Assembly: GCA_964406735.1 (NCBI GenBank)
Contig: CAYOSU010000003.1
Location: 49,455-113,454 of the forward strand
Length of the DNA stretch: 64,000 nt
Source of the DNA: CAYOSU01 sp964406735
Lineage (GTDB): Bacteria; Bacillota; Clostridia; Christensenellales; CAMQZB01
Direction: 5' to 3'
Part shown: positions 43,294 to 52,902 of the stretch, one piece after another
How the letters are laid out: each line of letters begins with the position of its first letter
How positions within the stretch are numbered: the stretch's first letter is position 1
Made by a program: the position numbers and the translations under genes
The notes under the pieces: model-generated
What the model was told of the DNA's origin: nothing
What the model saw: the letters and a program-made list of their open reading frames with translations, nothing else
Databases searched by the model: none

Positions 43294-44335
43294 TTCCAAA
43301 GCCGTCAATAAGCGGCAAATAATCGTTTACTTTTGAGTTTTTAGGCATCTTTATGCCAAAGTGATCGTATGCGTTTTTAAGAACTATTCTTCCCTTAGGA
43401 GTTCTCGATATAAAGCCGAGTTGGATAAGATAGGGCTCGTATACGTCCTCTATAGTGTTTGAATCCTCGTTTATAGCTGCGGCGATAGTATCAAGTCCTA
43501 CTGGTCCGCCGTTAAAAAGCCCGACCATATTCTTGATGAGCTTAATATCTATGGAATCTAAGCCGAGAGGGTCTATCTCCATCTTGGTGAGTGCCTCGTC
43601 TGCAAGCTCCTTTGATATTTCCTCTTCGCCTCGTACTATTGAGAAGTCTCTGACTCGTTTTAACAGCCTATTCGCTATTCTCGGCGTGCCACGAGAACGC
43701 CTTGCGATCTCAAGTGCCGCTTCGTGTTCTATACCGACGTTTAGCTTTATCGCAGAGCGCCTTATTATTTCGGCAAGCTCTTCATGAGTATAGACTTCAA
43801 AACGAAGTATTATTCCGAATCTGTCGCGCAAAGGACCTGTCAACATACCTGCTTTGGTCGTTGCACCGATAAGCGTGAAATCGGGAAGGTCAATTCTAAC
43901 GTTTTTAGCAGACGGACCTTTTCCGAGAACTAAGTCGAGCGCAAAATCCTCCATTGCGGGATATAAGACCTCTTCGACGGAACGATTGAGCCTATGTATC
44001 TCGTCGATGAATAAAACATCGTCGTCGGCAAGGTTCGTAAGGATCGCCGCAAGATCGCCAGCTCGTTCTATAGCAGGGCCACTCGTTATCTTGAAGTTTA
44101 CTTCAAGCTCGTTTGCAATGATATTTGCAAGCGTAGTCTTTCCTAAACCCGGAGGGCCGTATAAAAGAACGTGATCAAGGCTTGCGCCGCGCTTTTTCGC
44201 CGATTCAATATAGATCTTCAAATTTTCCTTTATTTTATTCTGCCCTATGAACTCGTCAAGGTTTTTAGGACGCAAGGAAAACTCTATATCGTTATCCATA
44301 TCCGTTTTTGTACTCGTTATCAATCTATCGTCCAT
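43286..44335 (-). CDS. ruvB: Holliday junction branch-migration ATPase RuvB
   Basis: 349 residues. Walker A GPPGLGKTT near residue 63, Walker B FIDEIHRL, sensor 1 GATTKAGM, arginine finger region PLRDRFGI, and a winged-helix C-terminus (GFISRTPKGR). RuvB hexamers drive branch migration with RuvA, and RuvC cuts; all three are encoded together here. Confidence 0.97.
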   Translation of the reverse strand: MDDRLITSTKTDMDNDIEFSLRPKNLDEFIGQNKIKENLKIYIESAKKRGASLDHVLLYGPPGLGKTTLANIIANELEVNFKITSGPAIERAGDLAAILTNLADDDVLFIDEIHRLNRSVEEVLYPAMEDFALDLVLGKGPSAKNVRIDLPDFTLIGATTKAGMLTGPLRDRFGIILRFEVYTHEELAEIIRRSAIKLNVGIEHEAALEIARRSRGTPRIANRLLKRVRDFSIVRGEEEISKELADEALTKMEIDPLGLDSIDIKLIKNMVGLFNGGPVGLDTIAAAINEDSNTIEDVYEPYLIQLGFISRTPKGRIVLKNAYDHFGIKMPKNSKVNDYLPLIDGFGNE

Positions 44336-44344
44336 AACTCACCA

Positions 44345-44938
44345 TTATAGCATTTTCTTTATTGCAACGCTTATTATCTTCTCTAAGCCCGTTGCGCCGC
44401 CATCTACAGCCGCTTTTACGCCTTTTTCCGCCTCTTGTTTGGTAAAACCAAGACTCATAAGACCGGTTACCGCTTCCTGCAGTTCGTTATTGCCAGACGG
44501 TAAGACTTCAATTTGTTCGCCTATATCAAGAGTCTGCGTACTGTCTATCTTATCACGAAGCTCGATGATTATCTTTTCTGCCGTCTTTTTTCCTAAGCCT
44601 TTTATCTTGGACAAAGCCTTTGAGTCTCCCGTTGCGATATAGAACAATATCTTATCGAGGCTATCGCCTGAAAGTATCGCTATTGCCGACTTCGGACCTA
44701 CGCCCGAGACTGTAATAAGTTTATTGAAAAGTCTCTTTTCTTCCCTTGACGAAAATCCGAACAGCGTTATTTCATCTTCCTTGACGTTCATATAAGTATA
44801 TATCTTCGCTGTCTCATTGACTGCAAATCTGTTATACGCTTCCGCCGTTACGAAAAGTTCAAAGCCAACTCCTTGGACTTCGACCGTTACGGTGCTTTCG
44901 GTCTTATCTGTAATTTTTCCGTTTATGTAATCAAACAT
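44345..44938 (-). CDS. ruvA: Holliday junction-binding protein RuvA
   Basis: 197 residues: N-terminal OB fold (GKITDKTESTVTVEVQGVGFEL, residues about 6-27), helix-hairpin-helix repeats (ISVSGVGPKSAIAIL-like and IKGLGKKTAEKII) that hold the junction, an acidic linker and a C-terminal domain that contacts RuvB. It starts 12 bases after ruvC. Confidence 0.96.
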   Translation of the reverse strand: MFDYINGKITDKTESTVTVEVQGVGFELFVTAEAYNRFAVNETAKIYTYMNVKEDEITLFGFSSREEKRLFNKLITVSGVGPKSAIAILSGDSLDKILFYIATGDSKALSKIKGLGKKTAEKIIIELRDKIDSTQTLDIGEQIEVLPSGNNELQEAVTGLMSLGFTKQEAEKGVKAAVDGGATGLEKIISVAIKKML

Positions 44939-44950
44939 TTTCTCTTTCCT

Positions 44951-45448
44951 TTATATCCTGAACGATTCTTTAAAGCTTCTTGACTGTATATGTGTAAGTG
45001 CGACCGCCAAAGCGTCTGCAGCATCGTCGGGGCGTGGTATGCTCTTCAATCCAAGTAAAGTCTTTACCATTGCCTGTATCTGATGCTTGTCCGCTCTTCC
45101 GTAACCTGTCAACGCTTGCTTTATCTGAAGGGGAGTATATTCAAAAATATTGCCTATACGCTTTACGACAGTTGCAAGTATAACTCCTCTTGCATGGGCA
45201 ACGTTGATACCCGTCGTTACGTTCTTTGCAAAGAACAATTCCTCTATCGAGACCTCGTCGGGGGCATATTTGTCAAGAAGAGCGTGTATACCATCTTCTA
45301 TCATAACGAGACGTTGAGGAAAGCCTTCATTCTTTGGCGTTTCGATAACTCCATAATCAACTACCGTCGTTCTATTCTTGCTCTTGTCAAAATCGAGAAT
45401 ACCAAAACCTATTGTTGCATACCCCGGGTCAATTCCTAAAATTCGCAC
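44951..45448 (-). CDS. ruvC: Holliday junction resolvase RuvC
   Basis: 165 residues starting with GTG at 45448, with AAGGAG upstream. Catalytic acidic residues are visible: GIDPGYATIGFG, SIEELFF and the C-terminal PRPDDAADALAVAL. RuvC cleaves Holliday junctions symmetrically. It heads the ruvC-ruvA-ruvB-queA-tgt operon and has a strong promoter. Confidence 0.96.
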   Translation of the reverse strand: MRILGIDPGYATIGFGILDFDKSKNRTTVVDYGVIETPKNEGFPQRLVMIEDGIHALLDKYAPDEVSIEELFFAKNVTTGINVAHARGVILATVVKRIGNIFEYTPLQIKQALTGYGRADKHQIQAMVKTLLGLKSIPRPDDAADALAVALTHIQSRSFKESFRI

Positions 45449-45471
45449 GATGTTTCTCCTTTTCCTTTTAT

Positions 45472-45500
45472 ATCATATTGCATTTAAAAATTTATGTCAA
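45472..45500 (-). promoter_or_regulatory. Promoter of the ruv-que operon
   Basis: On the minus strand TTGACA (45495-45500), 17-base spacer, TATGAT (45472-45477). No GAAC-type SOS box overlaps it. Confidence 0.8.
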
Positions 45501-45517
45501 TTTTTTTTGAAAAATAT

Positions 45518-45546
45518 TTGCATATTTCACTTTAGTGTGCTATAGT
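45518..45546 (+). promoter_or_regulatory. Promoter of gdhA
   Basis: TTGCAT (45518-45523), 17-base spacer, TATAGT (45541-45546). It is back to back with the ruvC promoter. Confidence 0.7.
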
Positions 45547-45581
45547 AGAAAATATTTTTATATATTAAGAAGGACGAATAT

Positions 45582-46919
45582 ATGTCTAACTATGTTACGC
45601 GTGTTCTTGAAGAACTGAAAGCAAAAAACCCTAACGAGCCTGAATTCCATCAGGCTGCAACAGAAATACTCTCCTCACTTGAGGTCGTATTTGACAAGCA
45701 TCCCGAATACGAAAAGGAAGGCTTGCTCGAAAGATTCGTAGAACCTGAAAGAACAATACTTTTCAGAGTTCCGTGGGTAGACGACAACGGAAACGTTCAA
45801 GTCAACAAGGGATACAGAGTTCAGTTTAACTCTGCTATAGGCCCTTACAAAGGAGGTCTTCGTTTCCACCCTTCAGTCAACCTTTCGATATTGAAATTCT
45901 TAGGGCTTGAGCAGATACTTAAAAACTCACTTACCGGTCTTCCGATAGGCGGCGGCAAGGGCGGAAGCGACTTTGACCCTAAAGGTAAGTCCGATGCAGA
46001 AGTAATGCGTTTTTGCCAAAGCTTTATGACCGAATTATATCGCCATATCGGCGCAGATACAGACGTTCCTGCAGGAGATATCGGTGTCGGAGCAAGAGAG
46101 ATCGGCTACTTATTCGGGCAATATAAGCGTCTTATGAACGAACATACCGCAGTTTTGACCGGAAGGTCTATCTGCTACGGCGGCTCGCTTGCAAGAAAGG
46201 AAGCTACGGGCTTTGGCTTGGTATACTTCGTTTCCGAAATGCTCAACAAGATAAATAATTCTTTTGAAGGCAAGACCGTAGTTATTTCGGGAAGCGGAAA
46301 CGTTGCAATATACGCTTGCCAAAAGGCTCAAGAGCTCGGCGCAAAAGTCGTTGCGATGTCTGACTCTTCCGGATATGTTTACGACAAAGACGGCATCGAC
46401 CTTGATGTTATAAAAGAGATCAAGGAAGTCAAACGCGGAAGAATATCCGAATACACCGATATAAGAGACAGCGCAACCTTTACGGCAGGAAGCAAAAACA
46501 TATGGACTGTTAAATGCGACATCGCTCTCCCATGTGCTACGCAAAACGAGATCGACGAAGAATCGGCACTTACACTCGTTAAAAACGGAGTTATCGCAGT
46601 CGGCGAAGGTGCAAATATGCCCTCTACCCTCGGTGCAATAGCGGCTTTCCAGAAAAACGGCGTTTTATTTGCACCTGCAAAAGCGGCAAACGCTGGTGGC
46701 GTCGCAACGAGCGGTCTTGAAATGGCACAGTCATCTCAAAGAATCTTCTGGTCGTTTGAAGATGTCGACAAAAAGCTTAAAACTATTATGGAAAACATCT
46801 TCCATTCCGTCGACAACACTGCAACCGAGTACGGCAAGGAGAACGATTTTGTCTTCGGCGCAAACGTTACGGGCTTTTTGAAGGTTGCAGAAAGTATGCA
46901 TCTTCAGGGAATCGTATAA
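45582..46919 (+). CDS. gdhA: NADP-type glutamate dehydrogenase
   Basis: 445-residue hexameric GDH that aminates 2-oxoglutarate. Substrate-binding GPYKGGLRFHPSVN and GLPIGGGKGGSDFDPKGKSD with the active Lys, DVPAGDIGVGAREIG with the catalytic Asp, and a Rossmann motif GSGNVAIYA near residue 235. Length and DPKGKSDAEVM match the NADP-dependent biosynthetic type. AGGACG precedes the ATG. It is monocistronic. Confidence 0.96.
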   Translation: MSNYVTRVLEELKAKNPNEPEFHQAATEILSSLEVVFDKHPEYEKEGLLERFVEPERTILFRVPWVDDNGNVQVNKGYRVQFNSAIGPYKGGLRFHPSVNLSILKFLGLEQILKNSLTGLPIGGGKGGSDFDPKGKSDAEVMRFCQSFMTELYRHIGADTDVPAGDIGVGAREIGYLFGQYKRLMNEHTAVLTGRSICYGGSLARKEATGFGLVYFVSEMLNKINNSFEGKTVVISGSGNVAIYACQKAQELGAKVVAMSDSSGYVYDKDGIDLDVIKEIKEVKRGRISEYTDIRDSATFTAGSKNIWTVKCDIALPCATQNEIDEESALTLVKNGVIAVGEGANMPSTLGAIAAFQKNGVLFAPAKAANAGGVATSGLEMAQSSQRIFWSFEDVDKKLKTIMENIFHSVDNTATEYGKENDFVFGANVTGFLKVAESMHLQGIV

Positions 46920-47007
46920 AAAATCAAAAAAAATCCGTATAAAAACAATTTTACGGGACAGAATATTATTGACAACGATCTTGCAGCAGTCGAAAATCTT
47001 TTCGACG
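46920..47007 (+). pseudogene. Possible in-frame coding remnant after gdhA
   Basis: Directly after the gdhA stop the same frame stays open for 28 codons and ends GQNIIDNDLAAVENLFDE before a TAA. There is no start codon. The C-terminal stretch looks protein-like, but gdhA itself already has a normal end, so this may be a decayed fragment or chance. Confidence 0.2.
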
Positions 47008-47044
47008 AGTAAAATCTAAACTTACGCTTCAAGGCTTTGTCGGA

Positions 47045-47069
47045 AAAGTCTTGAAGTATTCAGGACTTT
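47045..47069 (+). terminator. Terminator of gdhA
   Basis: AAAGTCTTGAA pairs with TTCAGGACTTT (one G-U) around GTA, followed by TTCTTTT. An alternative stem with TTCAAGGCTTT just upstream is possible. Confidence 0.75.
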
Positions 47070-47081
47070 TTCTTTTACGTT

Positions 47082-47109
47082 AAAGACGCCCAAATCATTG
47101 GACGTCTTT
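47082..47109 (-). terminator. Terminator of the glycogen operon
   Basis: AAAGACGCCCAA pairs with TTGGACGTCTTT around ATCA (G-U on the minus strand). It lies just after the GH13 stop; the downstream U tract is short. Confidence 0.6.
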
Positions 47110-47118
47110 GATATTTCG

Positions 47119-48927
47119 CTATTTTATTCTTAATATCGCATAGCCTTGTGGCGGTATTTTTAACATTGATTTTCCTGTTAAAACGTCCTTATATTCACCG
47201 TCTAAACAGTAATCCTCGTTTGACATATTTACAACGGTCAATACTTCATTTCCGCGAGTGAACGCCAATACGCCTTTTTTATAAGGCAAAAGCTTAACAT
47301 CCCCTCTTTCAAAGCATTTCACATCGCGAATTTTTGCAAGTTCACGATAGAAAGTAAGAAGTTCGTCGTTTATATGGTCAAAGTCATATCCTTTTCTGTT
47401 GAACGGGTCTGAGTAACCCTCCATGCCTATTTCGTCGCCGTAATATATGCACGGTACGCCCGGAAGAGTGAAATTCAAAACGGCGGCGGCTTTCACCATC
47501 TCAACACCTTTTTTATATTGGCTTTCACTCAACTTCATTCGAGAAAGCTCATCCTTCGTCTTACCCTCCGACGGTTCGCCGACCAACGCAGTTATTAGTC
47601 GCTTAGTATCGTGCGTCGATAAAATATTCATCGACATATCAAGGTTCTTTTTGGGATAGTTGTTGACAAGCTCGTTTATTTCGCTATATAGCCACAGGCT
47701 TTCACCGCTTTTTATAAAATCGATTATAGCGTTCTTCCATGGGTAATTCATTACGCCGTCGAGAATATTGTCTATAAAATACTTTCTTCTCTTGTCGTAT
47801 GATATTTTATTTGAAGCATCTTCCCATACCTCGCCTATTATTACGCCGTTTGGATCAACTCTTTTTATTGCAGCACGGACTTTTCTTAAAAAAGCATCGG
47901 GGAGCTCGTCCGCAACGTCAATTCTGAAGCCAGCAACCCCCATTTTCATATAACGTTCGATAACACCGTCTTCGCCCGTTATATACTCTTCATAGCTCTT
48001 AACTTCTTCGTTAACAGCAGGCAGAAGAGCAATATCCCACCAGCAAAGATATTTATCAGGGTAATTCAGGAACGTAAACCAATCGTAATACTTAGACTGC
48101 TTTGAGTTATACGCACCGATCTCGGGGTATTTTTCGGCTTTATTGAAATAGCGGCTATTCTCACCTACGTGATTGAAAACGCCGTCGAGAATGACCTTGA
48201 TCCCCCTCTTATTGCATTCAGATAAAAGCTCGCGGAATTTTTCTTCTCCGCCGAAAGCTTCGTCTATCTTTTCAAAATCGCACGTGTCGTATTTGTGATT
48301 GCTCTCCGCTTCAAAAATTGGATTTAAGTATATAATCGAAATGTTGAGGCTTTTCAGGTAATCTAAGCGGTCGATAATGCCTTGAAAGTTTCCGCCGAAA
48401 AAATCGTTATTCAAGACCTTTCCGTTTACAGGCAAGTAATTCGGTGTATCATACCAATTTTCGTGGTAAATACCGCCTTCACGGACGCGTATCTCGCCAC
48501 TACGGTTAAATCTATCGGGGAATATTTGATACATTACCTTGCCTTTATACCAGTCAGGTGTTTCGCCGCCTTTATATACCGTCATCTGCCAGTATTGAGG
48601 CTCGTCCGTAACTTCGGAAAGCCCAGTCAAGCCTTTGCCGATATACCTGGTGCGAAAGCCGTCCCAATAAGAAAAGCAATACCAATAAAGCCCAGACGAA
48701 ATAAACGTAAAAGAGGCGGAGTATATATCATACTCTCCCTCTTCGCCTGTTTTTTGTGTCAAAATATTATACGAATTATGACATTCAGGACGAATTGAAA
48801 GATGCAAGCCCTCAACAGTCTCACCTTTTTTTATATAGACGTTAAATATCTGGGGAGCGCAAAGCAATGCGCCTCCGATATCGTTTCTAAATTTTTTGTC
48901 CGTCGGATCGTATAATACAGTCGGCAT
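47119..48927 (-). CDS. GH13 alpha-glucosidase/neopullulanase-like
   Basis: 602 residues, no signal peptide. An N-terminal CBM34-like beta domain (about 1-125) precedes the GH13 barrel. The four signature regions are VILDGVFNHVG (about 245), GFRIDVADEL with nucleophile Asp (about 336), IIGEVWED with acid/base Glu (about 363) and STHDTKR (about 434). The CBM34 and DGVFNH forms point to neopullulanase, cyclomaltodextrinase or maltogenic amylase. As the last gene of a glycogen operon it probably acts on limit dextrins or malto-oligosaccharides. It starts one base after glgP. Confidence 0.9.
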   Translation of the reverse strand: MPTVLYDPTDKKFRNDIGGALLCAPQIFNVYIKKGETVEGLHLSIRPECHNSYNILTQKTGEEGEYDIYSASFTFISSGLYWYCFSYWDGFRTRYIGKGLTGLSEVTDEPQYWQMTVYKGGETPDWYKGKVMYQIFPDRFNRSGEIRVREGGIYHENWYDTPNYLPVNGKVLNNDFFGGNFQGIIDRLDYLKSLNISIIYLNPIFEAESNHKYDTCDFEKIDEAFGGEEKFRELLSECNKRGIKVILDGVFNHVGENSRYFNKAEKYPEIGAYNSKQSKYYDWFTFLNYPDKYLCWWDIALLPAVNEEVKSYEEYITGEDGVIERYMKMGVAGFRIDVADELPDAFLRKVRAAIKRVDPNGVIIGEVWEDASNKISYDKRRKYFIDNILDGVMNYPWKNAIIDFIKSGESLWLYSEINELVNNYPKKNLDMSMNILSTHDTKRLITALVGEPSEGKTKDELSRMKLSESQYKKGVEMVKAAAVLNFTLPGVPCIYYGDEIGMEGYSDPFNRKGYDFDHINDELLTFYRELAKIRDVKCFERGDVKLLPYKKGVLAFTRGNEVLTVVNMSNEDYCLDGEYKDVLTGKSMLKIPPQGYAILRIK

Positions 48928-48928
48928 G

Positions 48929-51352
48929 TCAGATCTTTACCTTTTCAATATTCCAAATGTTTTTAGCGTACTCTTCTATCGCTCTGTCTGCGGCAAAACG
49001 ACCCGCGTTCGCAATGTTGAGAAGGGACATCTTATTCCATTTCAGCTCATCCCTATATGCTTCGTCAACCTTCATAGATGCCTGACAGTAGCTTTCAAAA
49101 TCCACCAAGCACATATACGGGTCAGCAATTCCTCCGCCGTTAAGTAAATATTGAGACAGCGAATTGAAACTCTCTCCGCCGATTCCCGAGTTCATCATCT
49201 CAATGACTCTTCTTATGTCGATCGAGCGATTGTAGTAATCGTAAGAATTATAACCGTCAGCCCAGATATAATTTATCTCCTTGGTAGTCTTACCGAAAAT
49301 AAAGATATTTTCTTTACCGACAGCTTCGGCTATCTCGACGTTTGCACCGTCTAACGTTCCGAGCGTCAATGCACCGTTGATCATAAACTTCATGTTACTT
49401 GTTCCTGATGCTTCTTTTCCTGCAGTAGATATCTGCTCGGATATATCAGCTGCAGGCATCAACGCCTCAGCAACCGTTACACAGTAATTCTCGATAAATA
49501 CGAGATTTATTTTTGACTTCAACAAGGGATCGGACTCGATCTCTTTCTGAATATAGCAAAGAAGCTTGATTATTTCTTTCGCTCTGTAATAAGAAGGTGC
49601 TGCCTTTGCCGCAAAGATAAACGTTACGGGCGTTATGTCAAGATCCGGGTTATCTCTTATTTTAATAATGAGATCGATAACCTTCATAGCGTTCATGAGC
49701 TGACGTTTATATTCGTGAAGTCTCTTGACTTGACAGTCAAATCTCGTATCGGGATCGATAAGAACGCCTTGAGTTTTGTTTAAATAATTTGAAAAATCAA
49801 CCTTATTGCTATGCTTTATAGCTGAAAGATTGCGTAAAACATCTTCATTATCGGCATAAATTTCCAAATTCTTTAATTCTTGAGCGTTTTTAACGAATCC
49901 GTCGCCTATTAAATCTTTGATATAATTTGAAAGCCTAGGATTAGAATAGCAAAGCCACCTTCTATGCGCAATACCGTTAGTTACATTGATAAACTTGTCG
50001 GGTGTTTGCTTATAGAAGTCCTCGAATACGCTGTTTTTGAGGATGTCGGTATGAAGTGCGGATACGCCGTTGACCTTCTTGGATGCTATACAGCAAAGGT
50101 TTGCCATTTTTACTGCGCCGTAATCTATCACTGCGGTATGATTGATCTTATCCTGCGGAAGTCCTCTATCCTTTGCATCTTGGCGATAACGTCTATCGAT
50201 CTCGCAAACTATCTGCCAAATTCTCGGCAAAAGCTCTTTGAAAAGGTCCATTCCCCAGCATTCCAACGCTTCTGCCAAAACGGTATGGTTGGTATAAGCC
50301 GTGCATTTCGTTACGATATCCCATGCTTCGTCCCAGCCAAGCTCGTAAACATCCATAAGAACTCTCATAAGCTCAGGAATTACTAGCGTCGGGTGAGTGT
50401 CGTTAATGTGAATTACTGCGTAATCGGCAAATTTTCTTATATCGTCCGTCTGTTTCAAAACGTCACGAACTATCGAATTGAGCGATGCCGCAACGAGGAA
50501 GTATTGCTGTTTAAGCCTTAAAGACTTACCCTCGCTATGATTGTCGGAGGGATACAATACCTTGCTGATAAGCTCTGCTTCATTATCCTCTTGCATTGCG
50601 AGCATATAATCGCCTTGCGAGAACGATCCCATGTTGAACTTAGATATATTTCTCGCTCTCCAAAGTCTCAATACGGTTACGTCATCGGAATCTCCGCCGC
50701 TTACCATCATATCGTAAGCCATAGCTTCAACTTCTTTGGCATCAACAGCTTCAAATTCAAGTCTACCGTTGCCTCTATCAACCTGCTCGATATGGCCGCC
50801 GAATTTTACTATCGTGTTTTTATCAGGTCTAGGAGTTAACCATACCTCGCCGCCCGGAAGCCAAACGTCGGGAAGCTCGGTCTGCCAGCCGTCTACTATC
50901 TTTTGTTTGAAAAGTCCGTACTCGTACCTTATCGAAAAGCCCATTGCAGGGTAATTTAGCGATGCTAAAGAGTCGAGATAACAAGCGGCAAGTCTACCCA
51001 AACCGCCGTTACCGAGTCCTGCATCGGGTTCGTTCTCGTAAATGGACGAAAGATCGAAGCCATACTCTTTCATGACCTCTTTTGCCTTATCCTCTATTCC
51101 GAGATTGCAAAGAGAGCTTTTAAGCGTTCTTCCCATCAAAAACTCCATGCAAAGGTAGTATACTTTCTTTTTGCCCTGCTCGCGCTGTTTTGCATTGAAG
51201 ACCTTTCTCTGCGCCTGCAATATATTCTTTACAGATGTCGCAAGAGCGTCGTACATTTGCTTTTCAGTCGCCTGAGCGGGAGATATTCCGAAATTTCTTT
51301 CAAGATTTTCTTCTACGCGCTGTCTAATTTCGCTTTCTTCGATAGTTCTCAT
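48929..51352 (-). CDS. glgP: Glycogen/starch phosphorylase
   Basis: 807-residue GT35 enzyme releasing glucose-1-phosphate from alpha-1,4 glucan. The N-terminal part has CMEFLMGRTLKSSLCNLG and GLGNGGLGRLAACYLDSLA; the PLP lysine lies in EASGTSNMKFMINGALTLGTLDG, near residue 655. The full catalytic set is present. It lies 17 bases after glgA. Confidence 0.96.
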   Translation of the reverse strand: MRTIEESEIRQRVEENLERNFGISPAQATEKQMYDALATSVKNILQAQRKVFNAKQREQGKKKVYYLCMEFLMGRTLKSSLCNLGIEDKAKEVMKEYGFDLSSIYENEPDAGLGNGGLGRLAACYLDSLASLNYPAMGFSIRYEYGLFKQKIVDGWQTELPDVWLPGGEVWLTPRPDKNTIVKFGGHIEQVDRGNGRLEFEAVDAKEVEAMAYDMMVSGGDSDDVTVLRLWRARNISKFNMGSFSQGDYMLAMQEDNEAELISKVLYPSDNHSEGKSLRLKQQYFLVAASLNSIVRDVLKQTDDIRKFADYAVIHINDTHPTLVIPELMRVLMDVYELGWDEAWDIVTKCTAYTNHTVLAEALECWGMDLFKELLPRIWQIVCEIDRRYRQDAKDRGLPQDKINHTAVIDYGAVKMANLCCIASKKVNGVSALHTDILKNSVFEDFYKQTPDKFINVTNGIAHRRWLCYSNPRLSNYIKDLIGDGFVKNAQELKNLEIYADNEDVLRNLSAIKHSNKVDFSNYLNKTQGVLIDPDTRFDCQVKRLHEYKRQLMNAMKVIDLIIKIRDNPDLDITPVTFIFAAKAAPSYYRAKEIIKLLCYIQKEIESDPLLKSKINLVFIENYCVTVAEALMPAADISEQISTAGKEASGTSNMKFMINGALTLGTLDGANVEIAEAVGKENIFIFGKTTKEINYIWADGYNSYDYYNRSIDIRRVIEMMNSGIGGESFNSLSQYLLNGGGIADPYMCLVDFESYCQASMKVDEAYRDELKWNKMSLLNIANAGRFAADRAIEEYAKNIWNIEKVKI

Positions 51353-51369
51353 TAGCTTTATCCTTTTAG

Positions 51370-52821
51370 TTAAATATTATCCTTCAAAAGCTCATCATAC
51401 ATTTCAAGGTATTTTTTAGCCGATGCATTCCAAGAGAAGTCTGTTCTCATCGCTTTGCATACGGTTTTTTCCCACTTTGCCTTATCTTTATACGTCTCAA
51501 GAGCTCTATATATCGCATCCAACATGCTTTCGGACGTAAAATCTACGAAAGTAAACCCAAAGCCCTTGTCGCCTACGTCAATTATTGAGTCCGCTAATCC
51601 TCCGACCTTTCTTACAACGGGGAGCGTGCCATAGCGGCAAGAAATCATCTGAGACAAACCGCAAGGCTCGTTCTTACTGGGCATTAAGAATATGTCGCTG
51701 CCAGAATATATCTGACGTGACAATATGCCGTTGAACTGAATAAGCGCACGAACCTTATCTGGATAACGGTCTGCAAGAGATTTGAAATAGTCTTCATATC
51801 TTGCCTCGCCTGTTCCGAGTATTACGACCTGAACGTCGTTTTCAAGAAGTCTTTCCATTCCGCCTGCAACGAGATCAAGTCCTTTATGCTCGACGAGCCT
51901 CGATATCATAGAGATGATCGGAACATCTTTTTCAGGAAGTCCCAATATCTTTTGAAGCTCGGTCTTGCATACAGCCTTTCCGCTTATATCTTTCTTTGAA
52001 TAGTTGCAAGCTATCTTGCTGTCGGTTTCAGGATCGTAGAAATCGTATCCGATACCGTTCAAAATACCGCGCATTTTGTATTCGTTCGCTCTGTTGATAT
52101 AGTCAAGACCGTGAGAAGCGGACGGAGTCAATATCTCTTTTGCGTAGGTAGGACTTACGGTCGAAACGATGTCTGCGCACTGAATAGAACCCTTCATAAG
52201 GTTTATGTCGTCGTTATATTCAACGAGCGAATATGCGCTATTAGGGAGCTCGAAAAGGTCGTATAAGATGTCTTTTCCGTATCTTCCCTGATATTCCATA
52301 TTATGAATGGTAAATACCGTTCTGATATTCTTATAAGTGTCGCTTCCGCTATATATCGTTTTGAGATATACGGGAATAAGTGCCGTCTCCCAATCGTGGC
52401 AATGAATTATCGACGGGATAAAGCCTATCATCGGTATTATATCGAGTGCACCGCGCGAAAGGAACGTAAAGCGTTCAGCTTCATCCAAATATCCATAGAT
52501 GCTCGGGCGCTTGAAATAATACTCATTGTCGAGGAAATACCAAGTTACGTTGTCTTTTTTATACTCAAAAAGCCCGAGATATTGGTTTCTCCAGCTCATT
52601 CTTACGAACGTGTAGCCTATATATTTGAACTGGTTTTTTAGTTCGTCAGAGATAGTCCCGTATAATGGCATTACTACTCTTACGTCCAAAGATCTGTTCT
52701 TTGCCAATGCTTTAGGCAAAGAGCCTGCGACGTCTCCCAAGCCGCCGCTTGCAGCAAATGGTTGAGCTTCGCTCGTTACAAACAAAATATTAGTCTTTTT
52801 TTTCGTTGTTTTTGTTGCCAT
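51370..52821 (-). CDS. glgA: Glycogen synthase (ADP-glucose type)
   Basis: 483-residue GT5 enzyme that extends alpha-1,4 chains from ADP-glucose. N-terminal TSEAQPFAASGGLGDVAGSLP contains the substrate loop, which is KTGGL in E. coli and ASGGL here; the C-terminal half has SRLVEHKGLDL and the E-x7-E region SKNEPCGLSQMISCRYG. A hairpin (52847-52873) separates it from glgD. Confidence 0.95.
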   Translation of the reverse strand: MATKTTKKKTNILFVTSEAQPFAASGGLGDVAGSLPKALAKNRSLDVRVVMPLYGTISDELKNQFKYIGYTFVRMSWRNQYLGLFEYKKDNVTWYFLDNEYYFKRPSIYGYLDEAERFTFLSRGALDIIPMIGFIPSIIHCHDWETALIPVYLKTIYSGSDTYKNIRTVFTIHNMEYQGRYGKDILYDLFELPNSAYSLVEYNDDINLMKGSIQCADIVSTVSPTYAKEILTPSASHGLDYINRANEYKMRGILNGIGYDFYDPETDSKIACNYSKKDISGKAVCKTELQKILGLPEKDVPIISMISRLVEHKGLDLVAGGMERLLENDVQVVILGTGEARYEDYFKSLADRYPDKVRALIQFNGILSRQIYSGSDIFLMPSKNEPCGLSQMISCRYGTLPVVRKVGGLADSIIDVGDKGFGFTFVDFTSESMLDAIYRALETYKDKAKWEKTVCKAMRTDFSWNASAKKYLEMYDELLKDNI

Positions 52822-52846
52822 GATATATCCTTTTTAACTCAATTAA

Positions 52847-52873
52847 ATCGTGCGGCGTAAAAAACCGCACGAT
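52847..52873 (-). promoter_or_regulatory. Intra-operon hairpin between glgD and glgA
   Basis: ATCGTGCGG pairs perfectly with CCGCACGAT around nine bases. On the minus strand the stem is followed by TTTAATTG, not a full T run, so it may be an attenuator or RNA-stability element and not a complete stop. Confidence 0.65.
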
Positions 52874-52902
52874 CTAATCGCACTTTTTGATTCACTTCGC
52901 TA

